Below, piece by piece: positions 33,690 through 42,291 of a stretch of DNA of 64,000 nt. Position 1 is the stretch's first letter, and each line of letters begins with the position of its first letter. The translations under genes were made by a program, and so were the position numbers. The stretch spans positions 1 through 64,000 of the forward strand of contig NZ_BMGY01000021.1 in the NCBI RefSeq assembly GCF_014640435.1. The letters run 5' to 3'. This DNA comes from Hymenobacter frigidus. Lineage in GTDB: Bacteria; Bacteroidota; Bacteroidia; Cytophagales; Hymenobacteraceae. The notes beneath the pieces are model-generated. The model made no database searches and was not told the origin of the DNA. It saw only the letters and a program-made list of their open reading frames with translations.

Positions 33690-33995
33690 TTACAGCGCGA
33701 TTTCGGGCTTGGGGTGCTCGCCTGGCTGACCATCGGCGTTCACCGGCTTGGTTACGGAATCAGCGGCTTCGAATGCGGCAGCGTTGTCGGCCACATCGGC
33801 GGTTTCAGCAGCCGCTTTCTTGGCGGGAGCCGTGGCAGCCGGAGCCGCACCGTTGGTGGTGAAACGGGATTTCAGCTCTTCGATGTCCACGTTTTTCAGA
33901 ACGGGCGTACGGAGCAAATCCTTGATAATGCTCTTCTTATTGTTGGCGCGGGCAATGTTCTTGCGGTGCTTGCGCTTGAGGCGGGTAACGGACAT
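33690..33995 (-). CDS. Small basic protein of unknown function
   Basis: The 101-residue protein begins with a strongly basic segment (MSVTRLKRKHRKNIARANNK, then KKSIIKDLL) and a short helix (NVDIEELKSRF). It ends in an Ala/Pro-rich acidic tail. The basic start could bind nucleic acid or the ribosome. No family is recognised. A good promoter lies upstream (34038-34068), and codon use matches the neighbours, so expression is likely. Confidence 0.75.
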   Translation of the reverse strand: MSVTRLKRKHRKNIARANNKKSIIKDLLRTPVLKNVDIEELKSRFTTNGAAPAATAPAKKAAAETADVADNAAAFEAADSVTKPVNADGQPGEHPKPEIAL

Positions 33996-34037
33996 GGTGC
34001 CGGATTGGTTAAAGTCTAGGGCTTACGAAACGGAGGG

Positions 34038-34068
34038 CAAAAGTAGGGCTTTCATTTTGAAAGTGCAA
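34038..34068 (-). promoter_or_regulatory. Promoter of the small basic protein gene (TTG-N20-TACTTTTG)
   Basis: On the minus strand a TTG (34066-34068) and a perfect -7 motif TACTTTTG (34038-34045) are spaced by 20 bp. The leader is about 40 nt. The 13-mer CTACTTTTGCCCT is shared with the divergent promoter at 34134. Confidence 0.65.
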
Positions 34069-34134
34069 GCACCGCAGGCATTTTGCTGAATTACTGCAGA
34101 TTCAGGTGGGGCGCGGCCGAGCGGTTTCGAGCGC

Positions 34135-34142
34135 TACTTTTG
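34135..34142 (+). promoter_or_regulatory. Candidate -7 element TACTTTTG of the threonine aldolase gene
   Basis: A perfect TANNTTTG match, 44 bp before the ATG. No TTG occurs at the usual spacing. The surrounding CTACTTTTGCCCT is identical to the opposite-strand promoter at 34038. Confidence 0.5.
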
Positions 34143-34185
34143 CCCTGGCCCCGCCCACCATCGGCCGAGGCCCTGCCCCGCTCCT

Positions 34186-35232
34186 ATGCCAACCTCAACC
34201 CCAGCTTTGCCCCTCATCGACCTGCGCTCCGACACCGTGACGCGCCCTACTCCCGCTATGCTGGCAGCCATGTGGGCAGCCCCCGTCGGCGACGACGTGT
34301 ACGAGGAAGACCCCACCGTGCGCCGCCTGGAAGAAGCCGCCGCCGCTCGCTTTGGCATGGAGGCCGGCTTATTCTGCCCCTCGGGCACGATGACCAATCA
34401 AATTGCCATCAAGGCCCACACCGAACCGCTGAGCGAGGTTATTTGCGAGCAGACGGCCCACGTGTACCTCTGGGAAGTGGGCGGCATTGCGTTCCATTCC
34501 AGCGCCTCGGTGGCGCTGCTGGTCGGCGACCGGGGCCGCCTCACGGCCGCGCAGGTGGAGGCGGCCATCCGGCCCGATAACGTGCACTACCCCACCACCC
34601 GCCTCGTATGCCTCGAAAACACGCACAACCGCGGTGGCGGCAGCTGCTACAGCTGGGACGACATGGCGGCTATCAGCGAAGTGGCGAAGCGGCACGGGCT
34701 GGCCCGCCACCTCGATGGAGCCCGGATTTTCAACGCCCTGGTGGCAACCGGCCAGCGCAGCGAGGACTACAACCAGGTATTCGACTCCATATCCGTATGC
34801 CTGAGCAAGGGCCTGGGCGCGCCGGTGGGCTCGGTGCTGCTGGGCACGCAGGCCTTTATTCAGAAGTGCAAGCGCATCCGCAAGGTGATGGGCGGCGGGT
34901 GGCGGCAGGCGGGCTACCTGGCCGCCGCCGGCCTGTATGCCCTGGAAAACAACGTGGACCGCCTGGCCGATGACCACCGCCGCGCCGCTCGCCTGGCCGA
35001 GGTGCTGCGCCAGCAGCCCTACGTGACCGAGGTGCTGGCCCCGGAAACCAACCTCGTCATTTTCCGGCTGCACGAGCGCCAGCCGTCCGCCGATTTTCTG
35101 GCCGCGCTGGAGGCTCAGGGCATTCGGGCCAGCAGCTTCGGGCCGCAGTGGATTCGCTTCGTGACGCACCTGGACGTGGATGATGCCATGATGGGCCGGA
35201 TTGAAGCAGCTTTATCGATGGTGAATAGCTAA
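34186..35232 (+). CDS. Low-specificity L-threonine aldolase
   Basis: The 348-residue fold-type I PLP enzyme has the threonine aldolase motifs [16 protein letters not shown] (10-25), [45 protein letters not shown] and [14 protein letters not shown], which carries the PLP lysine. It cleaves threonine or allo-threonine to glycine and acetaldehyde. Length and motifs are those of the LtaE/GLY1 group. It appears monocistronic. Confidence 0.95.
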   Translation: MPTSTPALPLIDLRSDTVTRPTPAMLAAMWAAPVGDDVYEEDPTVRRLEEAAAARFGMEAGLFCPSGTMTNQIAIKAHTEPLSEVICEQTAHVYLWEVGGIAFHSSASVALLVGDRGRLTAAQVEAAIRPDNVHYPTTRLVCLENTHNRGGGSCYSWDDMAAISEVAKRHGLARHLDGARIFNALVATGQRSEDYNQVFDSISVCLSKGLGAPVGSVLLGTQAFIQKCKRIRKVMGGGWRQAGYLAAAGLYALENNVDRLADDHRRAARLAEVLRQQPYVTEVLAPETNLVIFRLHERQPSADFLAALEAQGIRASSFGPQWIRFVTHLDVDDAMMGRIEAALSMVNS

Positions 35233-35368
35233 TGGTGAATTGGTTTTGCTTCCGCATTTGCGGTGGAAATAATTAGAATTCTCCATTGCGCTGGTGAGCA
35301 GCAGCGTTGGCCGACGTCAACCCACTGCTTTCCACCAGTCGCGACGGCGGTTGCGGTGTTGAAGCCAC

Positions 35369-35412
35369 TGCCTGGGCCCGGGACAGCCCAAAGTTGGCCT
35401 CGGGCCCAGGCA
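35369..35412. repeat. 12-bp inverted repeat between threonine aldolase and phosphatase genes
   Basis: The arms TGCCTGGGCCCG and CGGGCCCAGGCA pair around a 20-nt spacer. The right arm is followed by TAAAA rather than a T-run. It could be a weak terminator for the aldolase gene or a regulatory hairpin in the leader of the next gene. Confidence 0.55.
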
Positions 35413-35462
35413 TAAAATCAGCGTTTTCGGACCCACATCTGCGTTTTTACGTTCTCAAGGCC

Positions 35463-36119
35463 ATGAATTTACTCATCATTGGCGACGTGCACGGGTGCTT
35501 CCACACTTTCAGCGAGTTGCTCACGCACTGGCGGCCCGCCACTGAGTACCTCATCCAGGTGGGCGACCTGGTGGACCGGGGCCGGCACGTGCCCGAAACC
35601 GTGACGCTGGCCTGCCAGCTCAGCGAAAAACACCCCGATACCGCCACTTTTCTGATGGGCAACCATGAGCAGAGTATGCTGCGGCACTACGGCCCCGTGG
35701 GCCCGTACTTGGACTGGCTGGAGTGGGGCGGCCGCACCACCGTGGCGCAGTATAAAGCCCGCCCGCAGCTGCTGGCGCAGCACCTGCCCTGGCTGACCCA
35801 GCGGCCGCTGCTGTGGCAGAATGAGCACGTGCTGGTGAGCCACGCCGGCCTGGCCGATTCGCTTCACGCCCTCGACCCTGCGCACCCCGATGGCTTGCTC
35901 TGGCGGCGCGGCCCCCTCCGCAAGCTGCCCACCCAGCGGCAGGTGGTGGGCCACACCCCCACCGACGACGGCGACCCGCAGCTTGATACCGACTCCGATA
36001 CCATTTACCTCGATACCGGGGCTTACCTGGGGCGCAACCTGGCCGGTGTGCGCCTCACCCCCACCGGTGAGGTACTGGACATGATTTTGATTCCGACCCA
36101 CGCCGCCGATTTGCGCTGA
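35463..36119 (+). CDS. PPP-type serine/threonine phosphatase or Ap4A hydrolase-like metallophosphoesterase
   Basis: The ATG at 35463 (MNLLIIGDVHGC) gives 218 residues; the longer frame from 35307 reads through the inverted repeat and is rejected. The motifs are GDVHGC (7-12), VGDLVDRGRH, FLMGNHEQ, LVSHAGLAD, GHTPTDDG and YLDTGAYLG, the order of bacterial PrpA/Ppp and ApaH-like enzymes. The substrate may be a phosphoprotein or a dinucleotide. The AlkA-like gene follows 29 bp later, so they are probably co-transcribed. Confidence 0.92.
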   Translation: MNLLIIGDVHGCFHTFSELLTHWRPATEYLIQVGDLVDRGRHVPETVTLACQLSEKHPDTATFLMGNHEQSMLRHYGPVGPYLDWLEWGGRTTVAQYKARPQLLAQHLPWLTQRPLLWQNEHVLVSHAGLADSLHALDPAHPDGLLWRRGPLRKLPTQRQVVGHTPTDDGDPQLDTDSDTIYLDTGAYLGRNLAGVRLTPTGEVLDMILIPTHAADLR

Positions 36120-36148
36120 CATTCTGCTCCGCTAACTACCTCCTGCTC

Positions 36149-36781
36149 ATGTCCCACCAGGCCGCCATCCAACACCTTTCTGCCGCCGACCCGCTCTTGG
36201 GCGACCTTATTGCGCGCGGCCGCGCCATTGAGCCCCGGCCCCACGAAGACCTGTACCTGGCGCTGCTGCGGGCCATTGTCAGCCAGCAGATTTCAACCAA
36301 GGCGGCGGCGGCTATCTGGAAGCGTTTCCAGGCCCTGTTTCCGCCCGAGGGCTACCCCGAGCCGCGCGAAGTGCTGGCCCTGAGCGAGGACGAGCTGCGC
36401 GCCGCCGGGCTTTCGCGCCAAAAGGCCGGCTACCTCAAGGCCATTGCTGAATATAACGAGCGCGGCCTGCTCGACTACGAGCACCTCACCAGCCTGTCGG
36501 AGGAAGCCTTCACCCAGCACCTCACCGCCATCCGGGGCGTGGGCCGCTGGACGGCCCAGATGCTGCAAATGTTTGCCCTCGACCAACCCGACGTGTTTTC
36601 GGAAGGCGACCTGGGTGTGCAGAACGCCATGCGCCGCCTCTACGCCCTGGAAGAAACCGGCCGCGCCCTGCAAAAGCGCATGCTGCTCATTGCCGAAAAC
36701 TGGCGGCCCTATCGCACCCTGGCTTGCAAATACCTCTGGCAGTCGCTGGACCAAGGCACCCAGATTCCGCCCACGGTTTAG
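36149..36781 (+). CDS. AlkA-like DNA-3-methyladenine glycosylase (HhH-GPD)
   Basis: The 210-residue protein has the HhH-GPD core LLRAIVSQQISTKAAAAIW, the helix-hairpin-helix LTAIRGVGRWTAQMLQMFAL and the catalytic Asp region DVFSEGDLGVQNAM. It lacks the N-terminal AlkA_N domain of E. coli AlkA, like many short bacterial DNA-3-methyladenine glycosylase 2 proteins. It should excise alkylated bases in base-excision repair. A strong terminator follows. Confidence 0.94.
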   Translation: MSHQAAIQHLSAADPLLGDLIARGRAIEPRPHEDLYLALLRAIVSQQISTKAAAAIWKRFQALFPPEGYPEPREVLALSEDELRAAGLSRQKAGYLKAIAEYNERGLLDYEHLTSLSEEAFTQHLTAIRGVGRWTAQMLQMFALDQPDVFSEGDLGVQNAMRRLYALEETGRALQKRMLLIAENWRPYRTLACKYLWQSLDQGTQIPPTV

Positions 36782-36824
36782 CGCCAACGACGCGCCCCCG
36801 CACATCGCTGGCCACATTATCATA

Positions 36825-36871
36825 AAAAAGGCTGACTATCAACAATTATTGTGTTGATAGTCAGCCTTTTT
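36825..36871 (+). terminator. Intrinsic terminator after the AlkA-like gene
   Basis: The 19-bp arms (AAAAAGGCTGACTATCAAC and its complement) enclose a 9-nt loop and end in TTTTT. It closes the phosphatase-glycosylase transcript before the exopolysaccharide locus. Confidence 0.93.
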
Positions 36872-37085
36872 CTACTTAACAAGCAGGTAGCTACGGCAGG
36901 TTAGCGACTCAACTCAGGACCCTATACCTTCGATTATTACTCAAAAATAATTAATTTATACTATATATAACGAATTTTCTATTAAATTAGCTTTTGTTAT
37001 TCTCACCCAGGTAACAGGCAGCAGTAAGCAACCGGCCACTACCCGGCTGGCCTTTCTCGTCTGCACTACCTCCTCACGCCTTTCC
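36872..37085 (+). other. AT-rich leader/promoter region of the exopolysaccharide locus
   Basis: No gene is present. The sequence between 36935 and 37005 is strongly AT-rich. Two -7-like strings occur: TACCTTCG (36925-36932) and TAGCTTTTG (36988-36996). The distance to the first gene leaves a leader of about 80-150 nt, long for this window, so leader regulation of capsule expression is possible. Confidence 0.45.
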
Positions 37086-37874
37086 ATGCGCATACCCTTC
37101 TACTTCAGCTTGCGGATAATGGTGGTGGTACTGTTGGCAGGGCTGCTGGGCAGTTGCGTAGCCCAGCGCGAGCTGCCCTACCTGCAGGGCAAAGACTACT
37201 CTACCCAAGCCACCGTGCAGGTAGAAAACGAGCGCCAGGTGTACCGCCTACAGCCCGGCGACGTGCTCAGCATTCTGGTGCAGAGCGTGCAGCCGGCCCT
37301 CAATGATATGTTCAGCATGACCACGGGCCAGAACATTCAGAGCGGCGACCCCGGCAACCTGTTCGTGTCGGGCTACTCCGTGGATGCGGCTGGCAGCATT
37401 ACCCTGCCCACCGTGGGCCGCCTGAAAGTGGCTGGCCTGACGGTGGAAGAAACCCAGCTGCTGGTGCAAAAAGAAGTGGCCCGCTTCATGCGCGAGGCCA
37501 ACGTGGTGGTGAAGCTCACCAGCTTTAAGCTCACCATCCTGGGCGAGGTCCGGGTGCCTGGCCGCTATTTCGTGTACAATGCCCAGGCCACGGTGCTCGA
37601 AGCCCTGGGCCTGGCCGGCGACCTTACCGAGTTCGGCAGCCGCACCAATGTGAAACTGATTCGGCCCACGCCGAAGGGCTCAGAAGTGGTGCTGCTCGAC
37701 CTCACCGACCCTAACCTGCTCCGCTCCAAATACTACTACCTGCTGCCCAACGATGCCCTGTACGTGGAGCCGCTGAAGGCGCGCACCAACCGCGGCAACG
37801 CCAACAATCTGGGGCTGGTGTTCGGTGGCCTGTCCACCATCATCCTGCTCCTGAGCTTTATCAAGGCCAACTAA
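37086..37874 (+). CDS. Polysaccharide export outer-membrane lipoprotein (Wza/EpsA-like)
   Basis: The 262-residue protein has a lipoprotein signal with lipobox LLGSC (Cys24). The Poly_export domain follows (YRLQPGDVLSILVQS ... FVSGYSVDAAGSITLPTVGRLKVAGLTVEETQ), then an SLBB domain (LTILGEVRVPGRYFVYNAQATVLEALGLAG). A C-terminal hydrophobic helix (LGLVFGGLSTIILLLSFIK) is present. It should form the outer-membrane exit for the polysaccharide and work with the Wzc-like protein next to it. It is the first gene of the locus. Confidence 0.95.
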   Translation: MRIPFYFSLRIMVVVLLAGLLGSCVAQRELPYLQGKDYSTQATVQVENERQVYRLQPGDVLSILVQSVQPALNDMFSMTTGQNIQSGDPGNLFVSGYSVDAAGSITLPTVGRLKVAGLTVEETQLLVQKEVARFMREANVVVKLTSFKLTILGEVRVPGRYFVYNAQATVLEALGLAGDLTEFGSRTNVKLIRPTPKGSEVVLLDLTDPNLLRSKYYYLLPNDALYVEPLKARTNRGNANNLGLVFGGLSTIILLLSFIKAN

Positions 37875-37930
37875 CGCCCCGGCATTGCGTCCGGCCGGCC
37901 CTGGCCCTCACCCCCTATCCGTTTCTGCTT

Positions 37931-40315
37931 ATGGAAACCCGGCCTTCCTCCGACGAAATAGATTTGCACGCCCTGTTTTTTAAGCTGCGCACCCGCTGGC
38001 CGCTGTTTGTGCTGGCGCTGGCGCTGGCAGTGGGCGGGGCCTACCTCTATTGGCAGATGAAGGCCCCGGTGTACGCCTTCCGGGCCACCATGCTGCTCGG
38101 CGACCAGGGCACGGGTTCGAAGCAGACCCAGGAGCTGCTGCAGCTGCTGCAGGTGCGGGACAAAGGCGTGAAGATGGAGGACGAAATCGGCGTGCTCACC
38201 TCGGGCGAATTTGTGCGGCAGGCCGTGGCCAAGCTGCCCTACGCCGTGAGCTACTACGCCCAGCCCCGCACCTGGCTCAACCAGCTGCGCCCCCTGAAAG
38301 TGCGCGAGCGGCCCGCCGCCGCCGTGCCCTTCCAGGTGTGGGTTGATTTGACCGCGCCACAGCTCACCGGCGTGCCTATTTACGTGGAGCCGGCCGGGCC
38401 GGGCCGCTTCCGGCTGCGGGCCACGGCCCCGAAAGCCGCCCTCTACAGCCTGCCCACCAGCGAGCGGCTGGCCGATATCAACGACGCGGCCCTGGACCAG
38501 ACCGGCACCTGGGGCGACACCCTGCGCACTCGCCTACTCACGGCCGTACTGCAGCGCATGCCGGGCGTAGCCTTCGGAGCCGAGCCCACCGCCTACTACT
38601 TCGTACTGAACGATTTGAACGGAGCCGCCGGTGAGTACCAGAGCAGCCTGGCCGTGCGCCCCATCGACCACGAGTCGCGCATTATCGAGCTGAGCGCCAA
38701 GAATACGGTGCCGGCCAAAGGCGTGCAGTTTCTGGACACGCTGATGGCCCAGTACATCGCATCCGATTTGAACGAAAAAGACCTCACCGGCCGCAAAACG
38801 CTGGCTTTTTTGAACCAGGAGATTGATAAGATTTCGGGCATGCGGCGGCAATCGGCCGAGGCACTGGCCTCGTTTCGGGCCACGCGCGGGGTGCTGGACG
38901 TAGCCGCGCAGTCCACTTCGGGCATCCAGCGGATGAGCGGGCTGGAAATAGACCGCGCCCAGGTGGCCATGCGCCGCAAATACTACCAGAACATGCTGGC
39001 CTACCTGCGCGCCAACCGCAACGCCAGCCAGGTGGCCTCGCCCAGCAGCGCCGGCATTGAGGACCCGGTGCTGAACAGCCTGATAATGCAGCTCACCAAC
39101 CTCAACGAGAAGCGGGCTGAGCTCACGGCCACGGCCAGCGGCGACAATCCCCTGCTGACGGTGCTCGACGGCCGCATTCGCAACACCAAGGAATCGCTGA
39201 TTCAGACGCTGGCCAACATGAGCCAGGCCAACGACATCGCTCTGCGCGACCTGGACGGCCAGCTGGGCCAGGTGCGCGGCCAGATGAGCCAGATGCCCGA
39301 GAGCGAGCGGCAGCTCTCGTCCCTAAAAAGCACAAGTGATTTTAACGAAAAAAACTACAACTTCTTGGTTGATAAGCGCAACGAGGCGGCCATTGCCCTG
39401 GCCACCAACGCCACCGACAAAAAAATCATTGACCCGGCCCAGCAAGCCAGCAGTGAGCCCGAGTCGCCGAAGCCCGTGCTGGTGGGGCTGCTGGCCCTGC
39501 TGGTAGGGCTGCTGTTGCCTACCGGCGTAGTGTTGGTGCTGGATAAGGCCAACCGCCGCATTCAGGGCCGCGACGACCTGGCCGAAGTCACCACCATTCC
39601 GCTGCTGGGCGTGGTGGCCCACGGCTCAAAGTCCGACAAGATTTCGATGCTGCGCGATGCCAAGGGCCCGATTGCGGAGTCGTTTCGGTCCATTCGGGTC
39701 AATTTGCAGTACTTGGCGGCGGGGCTTGATAAAAAGGTGCTGGGCGTGACTTCATCGATTCCGGGCGAAGGCAAAACCTTTTGCGCCGTGAACATTGCCG
39801 CCGAGCTGGCCATGAGCGGCCGCCGCGTGATGCTGGTGGAAACCGACCTGCGCCGCCCCACCGTGGCCAGCTACTTCGACCTCGACCCCACGCCGGCGCA
39901 CGGGCTGGCCAGCTACCTCACCGGGGCCAGTACGCTGGACGAAGCCTGCCGCCCCAGCGGCATCGCCCACCTCGACGTGCTCACCTGCGGACATATTCCG
40001 TCCAACCCCACCGAGCTGCTGGAAGGCCCGCGCATGGCCGAGCTGCTGACCCAGCTGCGGGCCGAGTACGACTACGTGGTGCTCGACACCCCGCCGGTGG
40101 GCTTCGTGGCCGAATACTTCGTGCTGGTGCGCTTCCTCGACGCCAACATTTACGTGGTGCGCCACAACTACACCGAACGCGGCCTGGTGAGCCAGATTGA
40201 CGAGCTGCACCGCACGCAGCGCATCAAGCAGCTCTACATGATTATCAACGACATGCACTTCGACCGCAACTACGAGTACCGCTACAAAAGCAAGGCCTAC
40301 GCTTACGGCTACTGA
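37931..40315 (+). CDS. Wzz/BY-kinase fusion (Wzc-like tyrosine autokinase)
   Basis: The 794-residue protein has a Wzz domain with membrane helices at about 17-36 and 515-537, a long coiled periplasmic part between them and a GNVR-like segment (MPESERQLSSLKSTSDFNEK). The cytoplasmic BY-kinase domain shows Walker A (SSIPGEGKTFCAVNIA), Walker A' (LVETDLRRP) and Walker B (YVVLDTPPVG). The C-terminus NYEYRYKSKAYAYGY is a tyrosine cluster, the autophosphorylation site of this class. It controls chain length and export with the Wza-like lipoprotein 56 bp upstream. Confidence 0.95.
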   Translation: METRPSSDEIDLHALFFKLRTRWPLFVLALALAVGGAYLYWQMKAPVYAFRATMLLGDQGTGSKQTQELLQLLQVRDKGVKMEDEIGVLTSGEFVRQAVAKLPYAVSYYAQPRTWLNQLRPLKVRERPAAAVPFQVWVDLTAPQLTGVPIYVEPAGPGRFRLRATAPKAALYSLPTSERLADINDAALDQTGTWGDTLRTRLLTAVLQRMPGVAFGAEPTAYYFVLNDLNGAAGEYQSSLAVRPIDHESRIIELSAKNTVPAKGVQFLDTLMAQYIASDLNEKDLTGRKTLAFLNQEIDKISGMRRQSAEALASFRATRGVLDVAAQSTSGIQRMSGLEIDRAQVAMRRKYYQNMLAYLRANRNASQVASPSSAGIEDPVLNSLIMQLTNLNEKRAELTATASGDNPLLTVLDGRIRNTKESLIQTLANMSQANDIALRDLDGQLGQVRGQMSQMPESERQLSSLKSTSDFNEKNYNFLVDKRNEAAIALATNATDKKIIDPAQQASSEPESPKPVLVGLLALLVGLLLPTGVVLVLDKANRRIQGRDDLAEVTTIPLLGVVAHGSKSDKISMLRDAKGPIAESFRSIRVNLQYLAAGLDKKVLGVTSSIPGEGKTFCAVNIAAELAMSGRRVMLVETDLRRPTVASYFDLDPTPAHGLASYLTGASTLDEACRPSGIAHLDVLTCGHIPSNPTELLEGPRMAELLTQLRAEYDYVVLDTPPVGFVAEYFVLVRFLDANIYVVRHNYTERGLVSQIDELHRTQRIKQLYMIINDMHFDRNYEYRYKSKAYAYGY

Positions 40316-40362
40316 TTCAGGCTGCCCAATTTGCCGGCGGCGCTTCCTCACCTTTCCGCGCC

Positions 40363-40608
40363 ATGAAATCCGTCATCGCCCCAGCTCCGGAACCGGAATC
40401 CGAACCGGAAGTCCTGATTGTCGCGACCGTCAGCGAGATGAAATGGACGTGCACTACCATCCCCGTTGACCTCAAAAGCACCGCGATGGTGGATGCCGTC
40501 CTCGTCAATAAACACAGCATCACCGATTGCCTCACCATGACCCTGACTTCGACCGCCGCGCCTACCACTCTCCCCGAAAGCCCCAGCACCACCGCCATCG
40601 AACCCTGA
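40363..40608 (+). CDS. Small hypothetical protein in the exopolysaccharide locus
   Basis: This 81-residue frame fills the 313-bp gap between the Wzc-like and Wzx genes. It has high third-position GC and starts with an ATG in a CCGCGCCATG context like that of the next gene. It has no signal peptide; a Pro/Glu-rich start (APAPEPESEPE) is followed by VLIVATVSEMKWTCTTIPV and a Ser/Thr/Pro-rich end. The middle part recalls the beginning of the following Wzx protein (LTIATVNGVKWTMMSTIV). An open frame also exists on the opposite strand, so coding status is uncertain. Confidence 0.42.
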   Translation: MKSVIAPAPEPESEPEVLIVATVSEMKWTCTTIPVDLKSTAMVDAVLVNKHSITDCLTMTLTSTAAPTTLPESPSTTAIEP

Positions 40609-40628
40609 CTTTTTGCCCCACCCGCGCC

Positions 40629-42281
40629 ATGGCCTCCGAACGAGAAAACCTAACTATTGCTACCGTGAATGGCGTGAAGTGGACGATGATGTCCACCATC
40701 GTCAACTCCGTGCTGCAGGTGGGCTACACCGCCGTGATGGCGCGGCTGCTGAGCCCGGCTGCCTTTGGGCTGGTGGCGCTGGCGGGCGTTATTCTGCGGT
40801 TCGGGGTGTACTTCGCCAAGATGGGCATGGAGCGGGCCATCATCCAGAAACCCGACCTGACGGAGCGCGACGTGCGGGTGGCCTTCACGTCGTCGGTGCT
40901 GCTGGGGGTATTTTTTGCGGGTCTGCTGGTGGCGGGCGCGCCGCTGGCCGCACGCCTGGTGCACCAGACCGAGGTGGTGCCGGTGGTGCGGGCCATGGCA
41001 CTGAGCATCTTGCTGAGCGGACTGAATGGCACGGCCATGAGCCTGCTGCACCGCGCCATGCGCTTCCGGACGCTGGCTATTTTCGAAAGTATTTCCTTCC
41101 TGGTCAGCTACCTGGGCCTGGGGTTGCTGCTGGCCTGGCAGGGCTTTGGGGTGTGGGCGCTGGTGGGGGCCACGCTGGGCCAAAGCCTGCTGATGACCGT
41201 GCTGAGCTACGGCGCGGTGCGCCACACGCTTCGGATGCTTTTTAGTTGGGAGGCCTACCGGCCGCTGCTGGCCTACGGCAGCCGGATGTCAGCCATCAGC
41301 TTTGTCGAATTCGTGACGATGTCGCTTGATACCCTGCTGATTGGCCGGCTGCTGGGGCCGGCGGCGCTGGGCATCTACAGCCGGGGCTCGCTGCTGATTG
41401 GCTTGCCGGTGCACCTGCTATCGAGCAACGTGGCCAAGGTGGTGTTCCCGTCCTTCAGCCAGGTGCAGGCCGACCGGGGCCGCCTGCGCGAAGTGTACCT
41501 GAGCAGTATTACGCTGGTGGCCATGCTGGTAACGCCGGTGTGTGCCGGCGCGGCCGTGGCGGCCCCGGAAATAGTGCGCGTGATGCTGGGCCCGGACTGG
41601 ATGGCGGCTGTGCCAATACTTCAGGTCATCAGCCTGACCTACGTATTGAGCGCCGTCACGATGTTTGCCGGCGTGGTGTGCGACGCCACCGCCGCTCTCA
41701 GCCACAAGCTGCTGCTGAACGTGCTGTGCCTGGCCGTGCTGGCCGGCCTGCTGTGGGGCGGCAGCAAGTTTGGGCTGGTGGGCGTGGCCTGGGCCCTGGT
41801 GGGCGGCGAGCTGCTGCGCGCCGGGTTGTACTCGGCCATTATGCAGCAGGAACTGAAGGCCAGTTCCTGGGACGTGTTGCGGGCCTATGGCCCGGGCGTG
41901 CTGGCCGGGGCCGCGGCCGTAGTGGCCGTGGGGGCCGTGCGCTACGGATTACTGGTCCTACACGCGCCCACACTGGCGCTGCTGGGAGCCGAAATGCTGG
42001 CCGGAGCCCTGGTGCTGGGCAGCCTGGGGCTGGTGCACCCACCGGCCCAGCTGCGCGGCGTGATGCGGAACCTCCTGGCCCGGCTCACTAGTCCGGAGGG
42101 CACCGACAGCCCCCACCTGATGCCGCGCCTGTTGCGGGCGCTGGCCCTACGGCTGGCCCGGCAGGCGGGCGAAATACCTGCGGGGCCATTGGCCGCTACC
42201 ACCCTGGCAACCACCACGAGCGCCGCCCCAACGGCACCGCAGCCCGTGCATTTCTCACCCGCAGCTACCGAGCTGGCATAG
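40629..42281 (+). CDS. Wzx-type lipopolysaccharide/oligosaccharide flippase
   Basis: The ATG at 40629 (MASERENLTIATVNGVKW) gives 550 residues with about 12-14 membrane segments of the MOP superfamily (Polysacc_synt/WzxC-like). It shows LQVGYTAVMARLLSPAAFGLVAL, RAIIQKPDLTERDV and LIGRLLGPAALGIYSRGS. The C-terminal 70 residues are a soluble Ala/Thr-rich tail. It should flip undecaprenyl-linked repeat units to the periplasm for polymerisation. Stop and next start are 10 bp apart, indicating an operon. Confidence 0.93.
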   Translation: MASERENLTIATVNGVKWTMMSTIVNSVLQVGYTAVMARLLSPAAFGLVALAGVILRFGVYFAKMGMERAIIQKPDLTERDVRVAFTSSVLLGVFFAGLLVAGAPLAARLVHQTEVVPVVRAMALSILLSGLNGTAMSLLHRAMRFRTLAIFESISFLVSYLGLGLLLAWQGFGVWALVGATLGQSLLMTVLSYGAVRHTLRMLFSWEAYRPLLAYGSRMSAISFVEFVTMSLDTLLIGRLLGPAALGIYSRGSLLIGLPVHLLSSNVAKVVFPSFSQVQADRGRLREVYLSSITLVAMLVTPVCAGAAVAAPEIVRVMLGPDWMAAVPILQVISLTYVLSAVTMFAGVVCDATAALSHKLLLNVLCLAVLAGLLWGGSKFGLVGVAWALVGGELLRAGLYSAIMQQELKASSWDVLRAYGPGVLAGAAAVVAVGAVRYGLLVLHAPTLALLGAEMLAGALVLGSLGLVHPPAQLRGVMRNLLARLTSPEGTDSPHLMPRLLRALALRLARQAGEIPAGPLAATTLATTTSAAPTAPQPVHFSPAATELA

Positions 42282-42291
42282 CTCTCCGGCC

